The position numbers and the translations under genes were made by a program. Under the pieces are notes generated by a model. It did no database searches and was not told where the DNA came from. It worked only from the letters and a program-made list of their open reading frames with translations. A stretch of DNA of 64,000 nt from a virus. Where the stretch lies: positions 1-64,000 of IMG/VR virus record IMGVR_UViG_3300028374_000012. The stretch is one strand, 5' to 3'. Positions 1 through 12,247 of the stretch are shown here, piece by piece; the first letter of the stretch is position 1; each line of letters begins with the position of its first letter.

Positions 1-812
1 CCGTCGGGACCATCGTCACCCCCTGCTCCACCACCACCAGCCCCCCCTGATCCCGCTGTTTCAGTATCGGGCATAACTCCACCCCCACCACCACCTGCAT
101 AAGTTGTTGCAGAACCCGTAATACTTGAAGATGCACCATCACCTCCATCACCACCGCTTGAACCTCCATCACCCCCTGCTTCTGATGCTCCACCGCCACC
201 ACCACCAGCATGTATTGTTGCTCTTGCGTCATTGCCACCATTATAACCTTGGCCTGCAGTTCCTGATCCTGGGTCTCCTTTTGTACCTGCTCCACCCCCT
301 GAGCCTCCTGAAGGTGCTGTAACACTACTATTCCCTTCACCTCCACCTCCACCACCAATGGCTGTAAAAATGCTTCCAAATATTGTGTTACTTCCATTGT
401 TCCCAATTCCACTAGATGAAGCACCTCCTGCACCTATTGTAATAGATTGAGACCCTGCAAGTATTTCTGAAGTATCTTCTTTAAATCCTCCTGCACCACC
501 TCCACCTCCACGGCTTCTGCCACCACCTCCGCCACCAGCAACAACCAAATATTCCATTATACCACCAGAAGAAACTGAAAAGGTTCCATTGGAAGTAAAT
601 TCATGAACTCTATATGTATCAGATCCAACAGTGATATTATAGATTGAATTCCCACCTGTAGCATACGGGAAATATGACATGACAGGTTTCCAGGTACCGC
701 CATCATTTACATGAGGAACGGCTTTTTCAGTCCACACACCATTTTCTTTGATCCAGACATTTTTAATCTCTGTCCACGTACCGCCAATTTTAAAATGAAC
801 TTGTTTAGTCAT
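1..812 (-). CDS. Glycine-rich tail fibre tip or adhesin (3' end outside window)
   Basis: The gene starts at an ATG overlapping the stop of the upstream fibre gene (ATGACTAA) and runs off the left edge, giving at least 270 residues. The first 80 residues contain two copies of a 'GGTW' plus 'NGVW' type motif common in phage fibre C-terminal proteins. The rest is low-complexity glycine runs (stretches of 5-6 Gly) spaced by short Ser/Ala/Asp segments, as in Gly-rich phage adhesins that bind host surface receptors. No in-frame TGA is present. Function is inferred from composition and from position after the fibre genes. Confidence 0.75.
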   Translation of the reverse strand, partial: MTKQVHFKIGGTWTEIKNVWIKENGVWTEKAVPHVNDGGTWKPVMSYFPYATGGNSIYNITVGSDTYRVHEFTSNGTFSVSSGGIMEYLVVAGGGGGGRSRGGGGGAGGFKEDTSEILAGSQSITIGAGGASSSGIGNNGSNTIFGSIFTAIGGGGGGEGNSSVTAPSGGSGGGAGTKGDPGSGTAGQGYNGGNDARATIHAGGGGGGASEAGGDGGSSGGDGGDGASSSITGSATTYAGGGGGGVMPDTETAGSGGAGGGGAGGDDGPD

Positions 813-1746
813 GCTGTAAATAGATATCACCATCAACGCCGCCACTTGGAGCCGCAGTGCCATAGGTTATTTTACGTTTTTGATCTGCGTTTAAAGTTGT
901 TTCATAACTTCCTAAATCACTTATTTGTGATTCTGTAATTGTTAATGAAGTCTGATGTTGTGTAACATTAGAAGCTGCTATTCGTCCATCAGCAAAAGTT
1001 CCAGAAGTAATATCAGATGCTGAATGATTATGAGCGGTTGGAGTACGTGCATCACTTAACCGGCTGTCATTTCCCTGACACACATCGCCTGCTGCAGAAC
1101 CAAAATCTTTATTAAATGCCGTGTTTTTTGAAAACGTAGGTTCTTTACCATTTAAATCTGTTTGAAGACCTACCACGTCACTAATAGCATGGGAATGTTC
1201 AAGCAGAGTATACCGGCCATCTAAGTTAGCTGACTGATTGGCTGCTCCTGTTATTGTAGCTGACAGGAGTCCTGTAGTGTCGTCGAAAGATAAAGCAGAC
1301 AAAAAGTAGTTGGTATCAGTATCTGGAAGAGTTGCCCAGGTTCCGTCACCACGTAAATAATTTGATGTGCTGGAATTAAGATCTATAGCAGCTACTGTTC
1401 CGGCATCGGTAATTTCGGAAAGTGTATGAGTATGTGATGCTGCGGCAGCTCCTATTTCTGTTAAATTCCAGGAAACAGCGGCTGAGCCATTAACACTTTT
1501 CCCGGTACTTCCGATTGTTATAGTCCGGGATGTGCCTCAGGAAGAGGTTGTTATATTGGCAGAGCCGTCAAAAGCGGCGCCATTTATAGTCCGGGGAGTT
1601 TGTAAAGATGAAGCTGTATCAGCATTTCCTGTGAGGGGCCCTGTAAAAGAAGCGGCTGTTATGCCACCTACTGCGAAAAGGTCACCGTTCATTTCAGTAT
1701 TACCTGAAACAATTAGACCTTTACGTACCTTAAATTCATTTGCCAT
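805..1746 (-). CDS. Tail fibre protein, 313 aa, one TGA(Trp)
   Basis: The N-terminus 'MANEFKVRKGLIVSGN' is the start typical of T4-type and Bacteroidota-phage short fibre proteins. The ORF is interrupted once, by TGA at about 1534-1536, inside 'TSSWGTSRTITIG', where fibre homologues carry Trp. Downstream there is one copy of the 'FSKNTAFNKDFG...NDSRLSDARTP' fibre repeat that also occurs in the giant fibre gene. It lies between a lectin-like fibre gene and the Gly-rich adhesin, so it is probably a distal fibre segment. A late-promoter-like motif sits 37-48 nt upstream of its ATG. Confidence 0.8.
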
Positions 1747-1782
1747 ATTTTATCTTCATTTTCCAATAAAATTTCTATGTTA

Positions 1783-1794
1783 TTAAATATATTC
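1783..1794 (-). promoter_or_regulatory. Late-promoter-like motif GAATATATTTAA
   Basis: This minus-strand GAATATATTTAA is 37 nt upstream of the fibre gene starting at 1746. Near-identical copies precede minus-strand genes at 9704, 20467, 27751 and 39108. A promoter role is inferred. Confidence 0.4.
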
Positions 1795-1817
1795 TTTAAT
1801 TAAAGGATTGTCAAAAA

Positions 1818-2507
1818 TTAAAGACCAAATCTTGTTTTAGTTATATTGTAATTTTGAAGAACTTCATCCGGAGGTAAGTATTCATTATATATCTGGATAG
1901 AGCTGATGGACCCATATAAAGGGTATCTAGGATTATCACTTGTTGCTCCTATATAAAAAGATTCATTGGTATCAGTAAAACTGTCTAATGTATATACTTT
2001 AACCTCTTCTCCGTTTATATATACATAACAGGTTTCTCCATCTCAACTGTTAGTCACATTATATCATGCACCTATTGTTGCCTCGGTAGACGTATAGCCG
2101 GGAGCCCACCCAGACCCAATAGATCCAATTATACGGCCAGGGTTAAAGGCTAGCCCAGAATAAATTGCTGCGTAGCCGGCTTCATCTGAATCGGGAACCC
2201 CACCTTGATAAAAAATAGCGCGATAAGTAGGCGGACCGTCCTCAATCGAAAATCAACATGAGGTTGTTAATTTTATAGTATTTGATAAAAAAGAATTTAC
2301 TACCCCATATGAGTTACCATTATTGAAAACTAGTTTCCCGCCATTTGAATTATCAAAACTAGGGGCCCCACTCAGAACAGCGTGATTTCCTTTGCCACTT
2401 AAATCATTTCATATATTACCTGTGCCTGGATAAGACCTTGGGTTAGCAGCATCTAAATAAAGAACCAGCCCATCAGTTACTATCCTAGGTGAATAAAAGT
2501 AAGCCAT
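1818..2507 (-). CDS. Concanavalin/LamG-like lectin-fold fibre protein, 229 aa, four TGA(Trp)
   Basis: The start ATG overlaps the stop of the giant fibre gene (TAATG). The N-terminus 'GLVLYLDAANPRSYPG' followed by 'IWNDLSGKGN' is the signature of the jelly-roll LamG-like proteins common among phage fibre-associated proteins; the Trp in 'IWND' is a TGA codon. Three further TGA codons give CWF, AWY and SWD. The C-terminal 'YGSISSIQIYNEYLPPDEVLQNYN' segment is the usual end of this fold. It probably binds a surface glycan. The gene has no long ORF under the standard code and would be missed. Confidence 0.8.
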
Positions 2508-5500
2508 TAAATCCCTCTGATAAGTGTTTTTATTGACCAGTCGTTTGTAACAGTGTTGGCTAAAAGCCTTATATCCCCTGCTGACTCGTCTACCGAAAAG
2601 ACTACTTCTGAAGTATCACCTAAATCAGCTGTAGAAGTTTCTGTATACTCAATACTTGTTCCGTTGTAAATAGCATAAACCGTTCCGGCCCTCATATTAG
2701 TTCCTTGCTTAACAACATAATCAAAAAAGACAGCAGCATAATCAGCTGAAGAAGCTGTTGCAATAATACGAGCAGCGCCAGTATCGACATCGAGGTTCTC
2801 TTGGTTTGAAAGAAGAACTTTAGAGACTTTAAAGTTTTGGTTAGTCGTTGCTACGGCTCCATCAATAATCATAGCTTCATCCCCAAATGTTCCCATCTTA
2901 ATAGTGTTATCCGCATTAACCTCTAAAATAGGTATACCTGAAATATCATTTACAGAGAATAAAACACCGTTTAAAGTGTCAGTGATTGAGAAAAGCTGAC
3001 CTGCGGATCCCATAATTTCAAATATTGTTTCTCCCGGATCCGATACATTGATCGTCAAAGCACCAGTCATTGTGTCGCCGGCCTTAGCCACCTGTTGTAC
3101 ATTATCAACATTCGCTAAACCTACATCTGTTGGTGTAAGCCCAATTATTCGGTCGCTGGGGATAGTTCCTTGTCTTAAAAATCCATCAGCGGATACTTGC
3201 CAGTTGACTGTATCTGAAAGACCTTTAAAAGTCATAAAGTAGCGATCACTGTCGCTGGATGAAATACTACCAGATAAAAGTGTTGCTCCTGCACCGGAAT
3301 TAGTGGAAGCTGATAAATCTAGTAAAGCGTCTGTAACATGAGAATCCGCTGTAATCACATTACGCGCTGCTGATTGTAAGTAGCGGACATCGTAGTCAGC
3401 TCTGCTATAATCATCAACGCTGCCTAGCCCCACATCGGCTTTTGTGGTAGCTTGGGCTCTCAAGGACGTATACGTTCCGGCAGAATTAAAAGAGTCCTCT
3501 GTTAAAGCAAAAGTAGTTCCAGTAAGAGTTATGCCGGCTCCGGCAATATAAGTAGTATTAGTAAAAGAAGAGTTAATGGTAACAACACCACCCGCAGAGT
3601 AACCAAGAGATATATTACTTCCGGCTACCAGGTCCAATGTTCCGTTGCTGGGCACTGTGGTTCTTTGCGTTCCATTGGTTTTTAAATTCCATGACACATA
3701 GTTATCGTAAGTAGGTACCCCTGTAAGCTGTGCTCACCCGATTGAAAGTGCAGCTTGGTATTGAGTTACATCTCCTTGTGTAACTGTATATCCTGTTATA
3801 TATCCTTGTAAAGAGTGATCTCCTCATCCAAAGGCGGTATCCCAGTCTGTTTTATTATAGCCAGTAATAGCAGTGTCAGCGCTAAAGAAGTCATCGATTT
3901 CAGTTTGTGAATATTGAGCTACATCCAGAACGCTACCCAGCCCTACATCGGCCTTTGTTGTAGCTTGAGCTCTAAGAGAAGTATATGTTCCCGAGGAGTT
4001 AAATATATCACCTTGGTGGTATTTGTTTGTGGCTCCTTCTGCAATATTGTCGGTTGTTAAAACAACGGCTCCGGTAAGTGTATTTACTGAATCAACAGTA
4101 TTTACCTGAGCTCCAGTCTCTATTCCGAATAATTTAGTTTTTTCAGCAGATGTATAGTCTTCTTCAGAAAGTCCTTTGCCCGCTACTTCGTCTACTTTTG
4201 AATCTAAGGAAGATTGCAGGTTAGTAATCTTTGAAATAGCGATGTTTGTTCCGGCCCACCATGCAGCTGTAGCTTGTCTTACTCGTTGAGCAGTTCAGGC
4301 TCTGCGGGTAGTCGATGTTCCAGCTTCAGCTTCAGATTGGAGAACTGTCGAGGCTGTCCATTCTCTTGAATTACTCAGTCGAGAATCGCCTTCTATAATA
4401 TAAGTTTCTGAATGCGCTTCATCACCGTGAACTACCGGTGTTCTTGCATTTGACAGTCTTGAATCATCACCCTCGGTCACTGTTTCTGCGGTGGTCCCGA
4501 AGTTCTTATTAAAAGCAGTGTTCTTTGAGAATGTTGGCTCTTTGGTATTTAATGCTGACTGGAGATCTGTTTGGTTTGAAAGCGTTCCGTTTATTTCACC
4601 CCAAATAGCTGTTTGACCTGTCAACTGGATATATTCTGTACCTGACCATCGGTACATAAACCCCGTGTCTTCAGCTATATAAACTTTACCCGTTTCTCCA
4701 GTTGCTGGAAAAGCAGCTAAATTAGCGTGAGTTGTTACTTCTTCTAATACACTTAAATCAGGTTTATTTAAAAGATCAGAATAGCTTCCAGTTTTACCTA
4801 CAACAGATATATCAGCATCTACTGCTTTAGCTGCCAAAGCTGTAGCTAATCCATCTATATTTCCTATAATATGATTATGGCTATCGTCGGCTATGGTTAC
4901 AGTTATAGATGTTGTTCCGAATCCGGAGACATCGCCTGTAAGAGCAATTGTTTCATTACCCGTTAAATAGTTTTCAGAATGTTTTTCGTTACCATGGGTC
5001 AATGGTGTTCGATCATCAGACAGCCTTGAATCATCTCCTTCTGTAACTGTCCCAATGGTAGAACCAAAGTTTTTATTAAAAGCGCTATTCTTAGCAAAGG
5101 CCGGTTCAGCTCCTGTGTCTGCAGCAGTTGTAGCTTGCGCTCTAAGATTCAAATAAGTACCGGAAGAATCAAAAACGTCGCCTACATTTACTTGGGCTTC
5201 TGCTTCTATGCCGGATAATTTAGTCTTTTCGCTATCTGTATAAGCGTTGGTGTTTAAATTAGACTCATAAGCTGTTTTAATTTCTCCGGCTGTTTGATCA
5301 GCAGTAGCCCCGGATTCAATTGTATCCAATTTTGTTTTTTCAGAACTAGCAGCTCACCACGCTGAAATAGATTGACCAACTCGTTGAGCAGTTCAGGCTC
5401 TGCGGGTAGTCGATGTTCCAGCTTCAGCTTCAGATTGGAGAACTGTCGAGGCTGTCCATTCTCTTGAATTACTCAGTCGAGAATCATTGCCTTGTGTGAC

Positions 5501-8326
5501 AGTTCCTACAGAAGAGCCAAAGTTCTTGTTAAAAGCTGTGTTTTTTGAAAAGGTTGGTTCTTTCCCTGCTAAAAGATTAGTAACCTCGACTTGGGTATAT
5601 TTATCTAAGTCTGGAATTTGCGACTCGGTGATACTTAAAAAAGATTGGTATTGAGTTACATCTCCTTGCGTTACTGAATAACCAGTTATATATCCTTCCA
5701 GAGAGTGATCTCCTCAGGAAAAAGCTGTGTCCCAATCAGAGTTATTATATCCTGTGATTGCTGTAGTCCCGCTGAAAAAATTATTAACTTCCGTCTGAGA
5801 ATATTGAGCTACGTTTAGTACAGCGGATAACCCGACGTCTGATTTATCCAGTGTGACAATGCCTGTTTTGCCAGCTACTGAATCAACTAAATTAACTTCT
5901 GCACCAGCTTCTATGCCTGCAAGCTTACTTTGTTCACTATCAGTATAAGCATTAGTATTTAGATTAGACTCATAAGCTGTTTTAATTTCTGAAGGAGATT
6001 GGTCTTCGGTTGCATTTCATTCAATGCTAATTAATTTGTTTTTTTCGGTAAGAGTATAGTCTTCCGAAGACAACCCTTTTCCTGCTACTTTATCTACTTT
6101 ATCATCTAAAGCGGATACTAAATCAGCTTGGTCAGTTATAGTTCCTAGTATCTCTCCCCAAGAAGTTCCTGTTCCTACGCTGAATTGTGTTCAATCAGAG
6201 CCAGTATACAGATGTATAGAATCATTTCCAACTATTTCAATAACATAAGCATCGCCAGCCGATGGGTTAGCAGGAAGATCCCCTATTGAGGCAAGGCGGT
6301 TAATTACATTAATACCCTGTATAGCTAAACCTGCAGCAGTTTCTGCATCAATCTTAAATACTTCTGCTTGATCTCTGTATCCCATTGATTGGGTAGCATA
6401 CCCGCTAGATCATAAAGAAGAGGTTTCAGCATTATCAGCATAAGTAGAGGCAGCGTTTCTATAACCTAGGGCACTTGTCATATATTGTTCTGAGAGGTCC
6501 CTAGCCGCCTCGGATTCATTCTTCGCAGTTACGGACCCGTCTCTTGCTAATTCAGAAGCTGTCTGGGCAGATTCGGAAGCCTGGCGGGCAATGATAGCCA
6601 GGTCTTTCTCTGCTGTAGCTAATAAAGCAGAGTCTTCGGACTTGGCTGCATGATGAAGGGAAGAATATTTACCGGTTACAACTTCTACATCTTCGAGCTC
6701 TTCTGCTCAATCTTGTGACAAATCCCGGGCGGTTTCAGATTGATTCTTTGCCGTTACTGATCCATCTCTTGCCAACTCGGAAGCGGACTGTGCCGACTGA
6801 GAATCGTCTCTTGCAGTTTCAGATGCTAGTTGAGCTGTTTGGGAAGCATCTCTTGCAGTTTCAGATGCTAGTCGAGCTGCAACTGCTCCGTCCTCCGCTG
6901 TTTCAGATTGTATTCGAGAAGTATTAGCTACAGAGGCAAACGAAGACGCGGCGGACTCACTATTAGAAGCGTTGGTCTCGCTGGTTGCTGCATTTGATTC
7001 ACTGGTGGCTGCATTTGATTCAGAGGTAGAGGCGGCGCCGGCAGATGAAGCAGCATTAGTTTCACTTAGAGCTGCTGCACTTGCAGACTCCTGAGCTTTA
7101 GCTGAATGGTGTAAAGCAGAGTATTTACCAGCTTCTACTTCACTGTCTTCAAGTTCTTCTGCTCATTTCTCAGCTTTATACTGGCTTAATAAGGCTGCTG
7201 TTTCGCTATCCACTGCATTAGATTCAGATAAAGAAGCTGCACTTGCAGATGATGCAGCGTTAGTCTTACTAATTGCGGCAGCTGTTTCGCTTGTTGCGGC
7301 GGCTGATTCAGATAAAGAAGCTGCACTTGCAGATGATGCAGCGTTAGACTCACTGGTTGCAGCATTAGACTCGCTGGTTGCTGCGGCTAATTCACTTGCT
7401 GCTGCGGCTGTTTCGCTTAGAGCCGCTGCATTAGCAGAAGCGTCTGCAGCTGTTTCTGAAGCAGATGCTTCGGATGCACTGAGGGCAGAAGCTGTTTCAC
7501 TTGCTGCTGCATTAGACTCGCTGGTTGCTGCCTCGGAAGCTTTAGTAGAAGAAATGTCTGCAGAGTCTTGGGAGTCTTGTGCACTTTGTTCTGATTGTGC
7601 TGCAAAATGTAAAGCCGAGAACTGGCCGGGCTCTACCTCAATTCCTTCGGGGTTGTTGGCTCATTCAGATGCTTTAGTAACAAATGATTCCAAAGAAGAA
7701 ATATCTCTGATATCCCCGGCCAGTGTTATATCTGTTACATACCCTGTTGAACTTAGATAGACCTCTATATTAGGCTTGTCTCCTTCAGCTCCGGGACCTA
7801 CCCAATCAGCAACTTTTAAAACTCTACGTTCCCCATCAGCTACAATAGCTAAATGAGGAGAAAATCCACTAATTCCAATAGGCCCCGTAGGCCCACGGTA
7901 GTCCATGCCTTCTCCCTGATCTGGAAAAGATGAGCCTCCTCAGGTGTATAATTGTCCATCTTCTTCTACAAAATAGGCCTGGCCGCTATCTTCAATATCA
8001 AGGTCAGCTGGAAGATCCTGGTATGTATTAACATTCCCTTGTATAACTACAGATCCGCCTAATTGGCCTAATTTTTCATATTCATCACCTGTCCACGTCC
8101 ATAAGTAATTTTGAATAACATAAGAGTCTCCTACTTGCCCGGTACCCGGCAGCTCTGATGAATCGGCAAGCCAGCCTATAACCTTTATACCCGAGGCTGA
8201 AGATTCAAATTGTAAAAAAGAACCTACCTCCGCTTCAAGCTCTTTTCCCAGCCTCATTACTAGCTTAGTATCTCTTTTAAAAAACTTTAAGTTTTTTAAG
8301 ATTTCTCTTAAATCAATTGTATTCAT
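2507..8326 (-). CDS. Giant long tail fibre, 1,939 aa, at least 13 TGA(Trp)
   Basis: Several minus-strand ORFs share one frame and are separated only by TGA, so they form one gene. Residues 1-140 are an N-terminal attachment region. About residues 210-640 are Ala/Ser/Glu heptad repeats ('ASETAR', 'SESNAA') like lambda Stf, predicting a trimeric coiled-coil shaft. The rest has repeated modules: 'KNTAFNKNFG...DSRLS', 'TDWDTAFGWGDHSLQGYITGY' (split by TGA at Trp), and 'EKTKLSGIE'. TGA occupies conserved Trp positions in 'EKWAEELED', 'QDWAEELED', 'AFSWGDHS' and 'RAWTAQRV'. Two 107-bp direct repeats lie inside. It most likely recognises the host receptor. Confidence 0.88.
4281..4387. repeat. 107-bp direct repeat, copy 1 (in the giant fibre gene)
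   Basis: Base-for-base the same as 5379-5485. It encodes the in-frame segment from 'DSRLSNSREW' through 'TTRRAWTAQRV', including a shared TGA(Trp). Exact identity implies recent duplication or gene conversion. Confidence 0.9.
5379..5485. repeat. 107-bp direct repeat, copy 2 (in the giant fibre gene)
   Basis: Second copy of the repeat at 4281-4387. The copies are 1,098 bp apart (366 codons), so recombination between them would delete a module and keep the reading frame. Confidence 0.9.
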
Positions 8327-8332
8327 AACTTG

Positions 8333-9250
8333 CTAGTATATAACGTATCTTGTCTGGTTGTAAATTACAAATCGCTGTCCTGGCTGTAAATCTTTTAAAC
8401 TCACGGATGCTACAAAAGGTTCTATAGAATAATCATATATTTCATCATCAATGTGGACTAGACTTAGTTGGCCTTGCTGCTCTATAGGGGCTCCAAGCAT
8501 CTCTAATGTTCTAGTCCTTTGTACTGAATATCGTTTACTTTTTTCAGGATCTACAATAATGTCTCCAGGCTCCAAAGGTGGTCTATTTAGCATAGATAAA
8601 ACAATATCGCTTGGATAAAATTCACCCCAAATAGATATGTCCTTGGCACGAGGATTTGGGGTTACCATGCCGGCCATGGGTATGGGCTTATAAAAGCCAT
8701 TTCTCCACCCAGTTCCATAAGGATCTTCTGCGGACGTTTCTCCTGTTGGGGTCATTAATATTGGGTCCCAAGTATCCGGGTCGCGCTCTCCTCAACTTCT
8801 TTTCTTTAATAACATAAAAAGCCTACCGGACTTTTTTAGGCCAAGAACTTTATGATTGTATATCTTTAACCATTTACGGTTTGGGATCCGGTCATTAAGA
8901 TAAGTATAATCGCTTATAATAAAATTTTCAGGGCTAGCAACTTCTTTGACTTTTACTTTGTAATACCAAGTACGTGTTCCGTGTTGTAAGCCTAGTAAAC
9001 TAGAGTCAGTATAAGTATATTGGGTTGGGTCAAAATTTTCCTCAATCAGTTCATACTCGTCTAAATCATCCTCATTGGGAGCTTGGCTTCTATAGATATC
9101 GATAGCTAATAAAGTCAAATCAAAGCCTGGAAGCTCTGTTTCATCTGTAGAAAACTCTCAATGTAAATCAATTATAGAGGATGCAAATCGGGTAACCTTT
9201 AAACTTTTTAAGGTTACATTAGTGCCCGCTATTGTTAAAGTAGTACTCAC
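8333..9250 (-). CDS. Tail/baseplate-associated protein with Fn3-like N-terminus, 305 aa
   Basis: The best start is GTG at 9250 ('MSTTLTIAGTNVTLKSLKV'), 32 nt inside the end of the upstream gene; this frame then runs through two TGA(Trp) codons (LHWEFST and RSWGERD). The first 110 residues look like a fibronectin-III-like domain ('LTLLAIDIYRSQAP', 'TWYYKVKV'), followed by a region rich in Pro, Trp and Tyr. It lies between the fibre attachment gene and a small tail gene, so it may join fibre to baseplate. No family is assigned with certainty. Confidence 0.65.
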
Positions 9251-9704
9251 TGTGGCTTCCTCCGTATGCTCCGTTTATATTCATCGATCTTTTATAAGCT
9301 TGAGCCCCCCGTCGGTATTGTGCTATTAGCATATTAAATAATGCCATATATCTTCCATATACATCTTGATCTTTAACGGTAATGCCGCCACTATCATTAT
9401 AGGACAAAACATTTCGAGCGCTTAATATGCTTTGGGAAACTAGTACATTTAAAACAGCTCCCTGTCTTAATATTGACCATGGGATTCTGGAAAAATGGCT
9501 TGTATGTAAGTCTACTGGCTCAAACTCATTGTTTACTTGATCCCACGTATCTATTAAGGCGTTAAATAATTCTAAATCAGTACTTTCTTCAACGCCTAGT
9601 AATTCGTTAGATTCAGTAAAATCTTCCAAGTATCTGCGAAGTCTTAATACATACTTATTAGCTTCTTCCGGAACTTCATTCAAAAATAAATAATCATCAA
9701 TCAT
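9219..9704 (-). CDS. Unrecognised tail-region protein, 161 aa
   Basis: An ordinary ORF with no TGA. It is acidic at the N-terminus ('MIDDYLFLNEVPEEANKYV'), helical in the middle, and ends 'GGSHSEYYFNNSGH'. It overlaps the next gene by 32 nt. A GAATATATTTTA motif ends 3 nt before its ATG. Position in the tail-fibre block suggests a baseplate or fibre-connector role, but no family was recognised. Confidence 0.6.
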   Translation of the reverse strand: MIDDYLFLNEVPEEANKYVLRLRRYLEDFTESNELLGVEESTDLELFNALIDTWDQVNNEFEPVDLHTSHFSRIPWSILRQGAVLNVLVSQSILSARNVLSYNDSGGITVKDQDVYGRYMALFNMLIAQYRRGAQAYKRSMNINGAYGGSHSEYYFNNSGH

Positions 9705-9707
9705 AAA

Positions 9708-9719
9708 TAAAATATATTC
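9708..9719 (-). promoter_or_regulatory. Late-promoter-like motif GAATATATTTTA
   Basis: It ends 3 nt upstream of the ATG at 9704 on the minus strand. Same motif and similar spacing as at 20474, 27755 and 39114. Confidence 0.4.
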
Positions 9720-9731
9720 ATTTACCGCAGA

Positions 9732-12074
9732 TTAGTCAAACTTATTATAGAATTCATCTCTTGGTATTTTCGCTATATAAATACCCGCTGTAAAATTCCA
9801 ATCACCTTCATAATGAATATCGTCTCTGTACCCATAGAACAGGTACATAAACCCATCTTTCTCTATAACGCTAAATGGTGAAGTTTGTCCGACCTCTACA
9901 CAATCTTTACATGTTGCGTTTGGAACTTCACCTGGAGTTTTTCTTTCATGAAATTCAGGGGGGATTATACTTTTATTATCTAATAATTGGACTTTACCGT
10001 CTTTAAATATCCCAGGAACCAAGATTGTTTCCCCAGTAAAACGAAATCTTCTGCTAAATGGGTAGTCTTTATTCCCCGCTTCGCGCTCTATAATCCTACC
10101 TTTTTCTTTTTTGTAAAGCTTTATTACTATTCTATTTTTATCGATAAGTATAGAAGAATAAAAGTCTGCAATTCCATTTTCATTTTCATTTGTCCATCCG
10201 GCTGTTTCTTTTGTATCATACCACTTTGGATCCGCAATTATCTTTCCATCGCTCCAGGTCTTGCCCCCATCTTTAGAGGTATGTGAAGAAATCCCTCTTC
10301 TATCTTTAAGGGTTTCATCTATAACCCTCTCATCTAACCAGTCAGGTGCATATTTTTTAAAGGCTTCTTTAATTTGTGGAATATCTTTAACATTAGGGTA
10401 CTTAGGCATATCATCGCCTCATCCCCCTACTTCTTTAGATCTATTACCCCTGACCCGACCAGTAGCATAAATAGTACCATTTATTTCATTGAGTAAAAGA
10501 GCTCCATCTAATTTTCAGTCATAGGATCCTTTAAAAGTTAGCTTTGTAAGGTCATCGGAAACATCAAAAAACTTAATTTGATCCCCAGACTCGCTTTTGA
10601 GTTTTTCTCTATAGAAGAGCACTTCCCCATTAGGTCGTTGATAGTAATGTCCACGTTCTTGTATACTAGATTTTCGTGGCCCGGACCAGCTTTCTAAATC
10701 ACTGCTTTCGAAATAAACCATTTCAGAAGACTTTCGGTCCCAGCCGTATGATCTTCATTTTCCTTTATAATTAATAACTCCATTTACAGCTGGGGTGTAA
10801 ACTCCATTCTTGTTATCTTCATGAATAGTTATCTTCTCTACCTTATCTGTAGGTTCTGGCTCAGGATCAGATTTCTCAACCGTAACTATTGGAGTGGCAA
10901 AACTGCCTGCGGTCATTTGTATTACATACTTCTTAGAGACGTCTACCCCTCCTATAATATATTCCCCACTATCTTTTTCTACAGGGGCCGGAGTATACTT
11001 GGTGTTTTCAATCATGTCAATAATTGATATTCAGGATTTTCCTTCTTTTTTAAACCGTAAGTCTACGAACTCCTCTGTGTTAGCAGTTCATGTAACTTTA
11101 ATCTTATTACCATCCCAGTAAGCCCTTAAATTCCCAATAGGGTTTGGTTCGGGTTCTATCACATCATTGTTTGTTATAGCATCAATCCAAGCTTTTTCTA
11201 ACTCGGGCATTTCATTTAATCCTACCCAATTAGTAGATGTTTCTCATTCCCAAAATAATATTCCTACAACGTCACTGCGTTCTCGCGCATATCTCATATA
11301 CCATTCAGGTGATTCTAATGGGGGCTTTCTCCAAGGATTCCCACCTGCACCTTCTTTTGTATAAAATGTTTGAGCTGTGATAACAATTTGAGGATTATCA
11401 ATTGTTTCTCGTACATTTTTATATACAGCATCAGCATGGTCTCTGAATTCTTCATAGTTATTAATCTGAATATAACCTTCAGGAGCGTCTTTATCGAAAA
11501 ATGGATACAGATTATTACCAACGTGTTTTAAATTTTTAGGAAACTGATTTCTCAACAGCATCCCCCTTGTAAATGTAAAGGTATATGGAAGATCTCCATA
11601 TTGTTTGCCCGCTTCATCTACAATATTATACATCTGCTGTTCTGATAGTTTTGTTGGCTCATCTCTAAGAATAACAAACTTTATATTTTCGTGACCTACA
11701 GTATTAAACCCATTTACATACCAACCAATTCTTTTTCTATGGTCATATTCACTTTCATCGGGTTCAAATCCACCAATACTTGGAATAACTTTTAATCCAC
11801 TATCAACAACTGGTTTCATAAGTTTTACGTTAGCAGAGCGAGATTGGCCGGCTGTGCATAAAGCTTTTAGTGGGTTGTCATCAGGTACTTCTTCAGAATA
11901 CCAAAATCCAAAAAATAAATCCGATGTTGGTTCTGGTATTGGTTCGGGGTCGGGTGTTGGTTCTGGTATTGGTTCTGGTTCCCCAGTCATCTTATATAAC
12001 TCTTCAACTTTTGCTGAAGCGTTGTTCAAGTTATATTCTAATTCGTCAAGTAATTCTTTTATTGTTTTGCTCAT
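9732..12074 (-). CDS. Tail-associated putative glycan-degrading protein (TIM-barrel-like plus Asp-box propeller-like), 780 aa, six TGA(Trp)
   Basis: Four ORF pieces in one frame are joined across six TGA codons (FWEWETS, KVTWTAN, KSWISI, GKWRSYG, YDWKLDG, GGWGDD). Residues 1-30 form a helix, and residues 33-50 are a Pro-Glu/Asp repeat linker. Residues 53-285 resemble a glycoside-hydrolase TIM barrel ('FVILRDEPTK', 'ERSDVVGILFWEWET'). A second Pro-rich linker and a beta-sandwich follow. The C-terminal 350 residues contain an exact Asp-box 'SKDGGKTW', typical of sialidase-type propellers. It probably degrades or binds host polysaccharide. The substrate cannot be told from sequence. Confidence 0.7.
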
Positions 12075-12247
12075 AATTATATAATTATTTTAAAGTTTTT
12101 AAAGTATGCGTTCATATTATCTTTTTTTAGGGGAGCTAGGGACTAGCTTTTCCCTGAGTTCATTAACTAGTTGTTTTGACTGATTAATTTGCTCTTTAAT
12201 ATAGTCTAATTGATTTTTCCTATATTAATATATTACTTAATATATCA

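Noticed and set aside
125-938. Plus-strand His/Leu- and Pro-rich ORFs
   Set aside because: They are antisense shadows of the glycine-rich fibre gene on the minus strand.
12117-12230. Small minus-strand ORF 'NQLDYIKEQINQ...'
   Set aside because: Coiled-coil-like but has no usable start codon after the preceding TAA.
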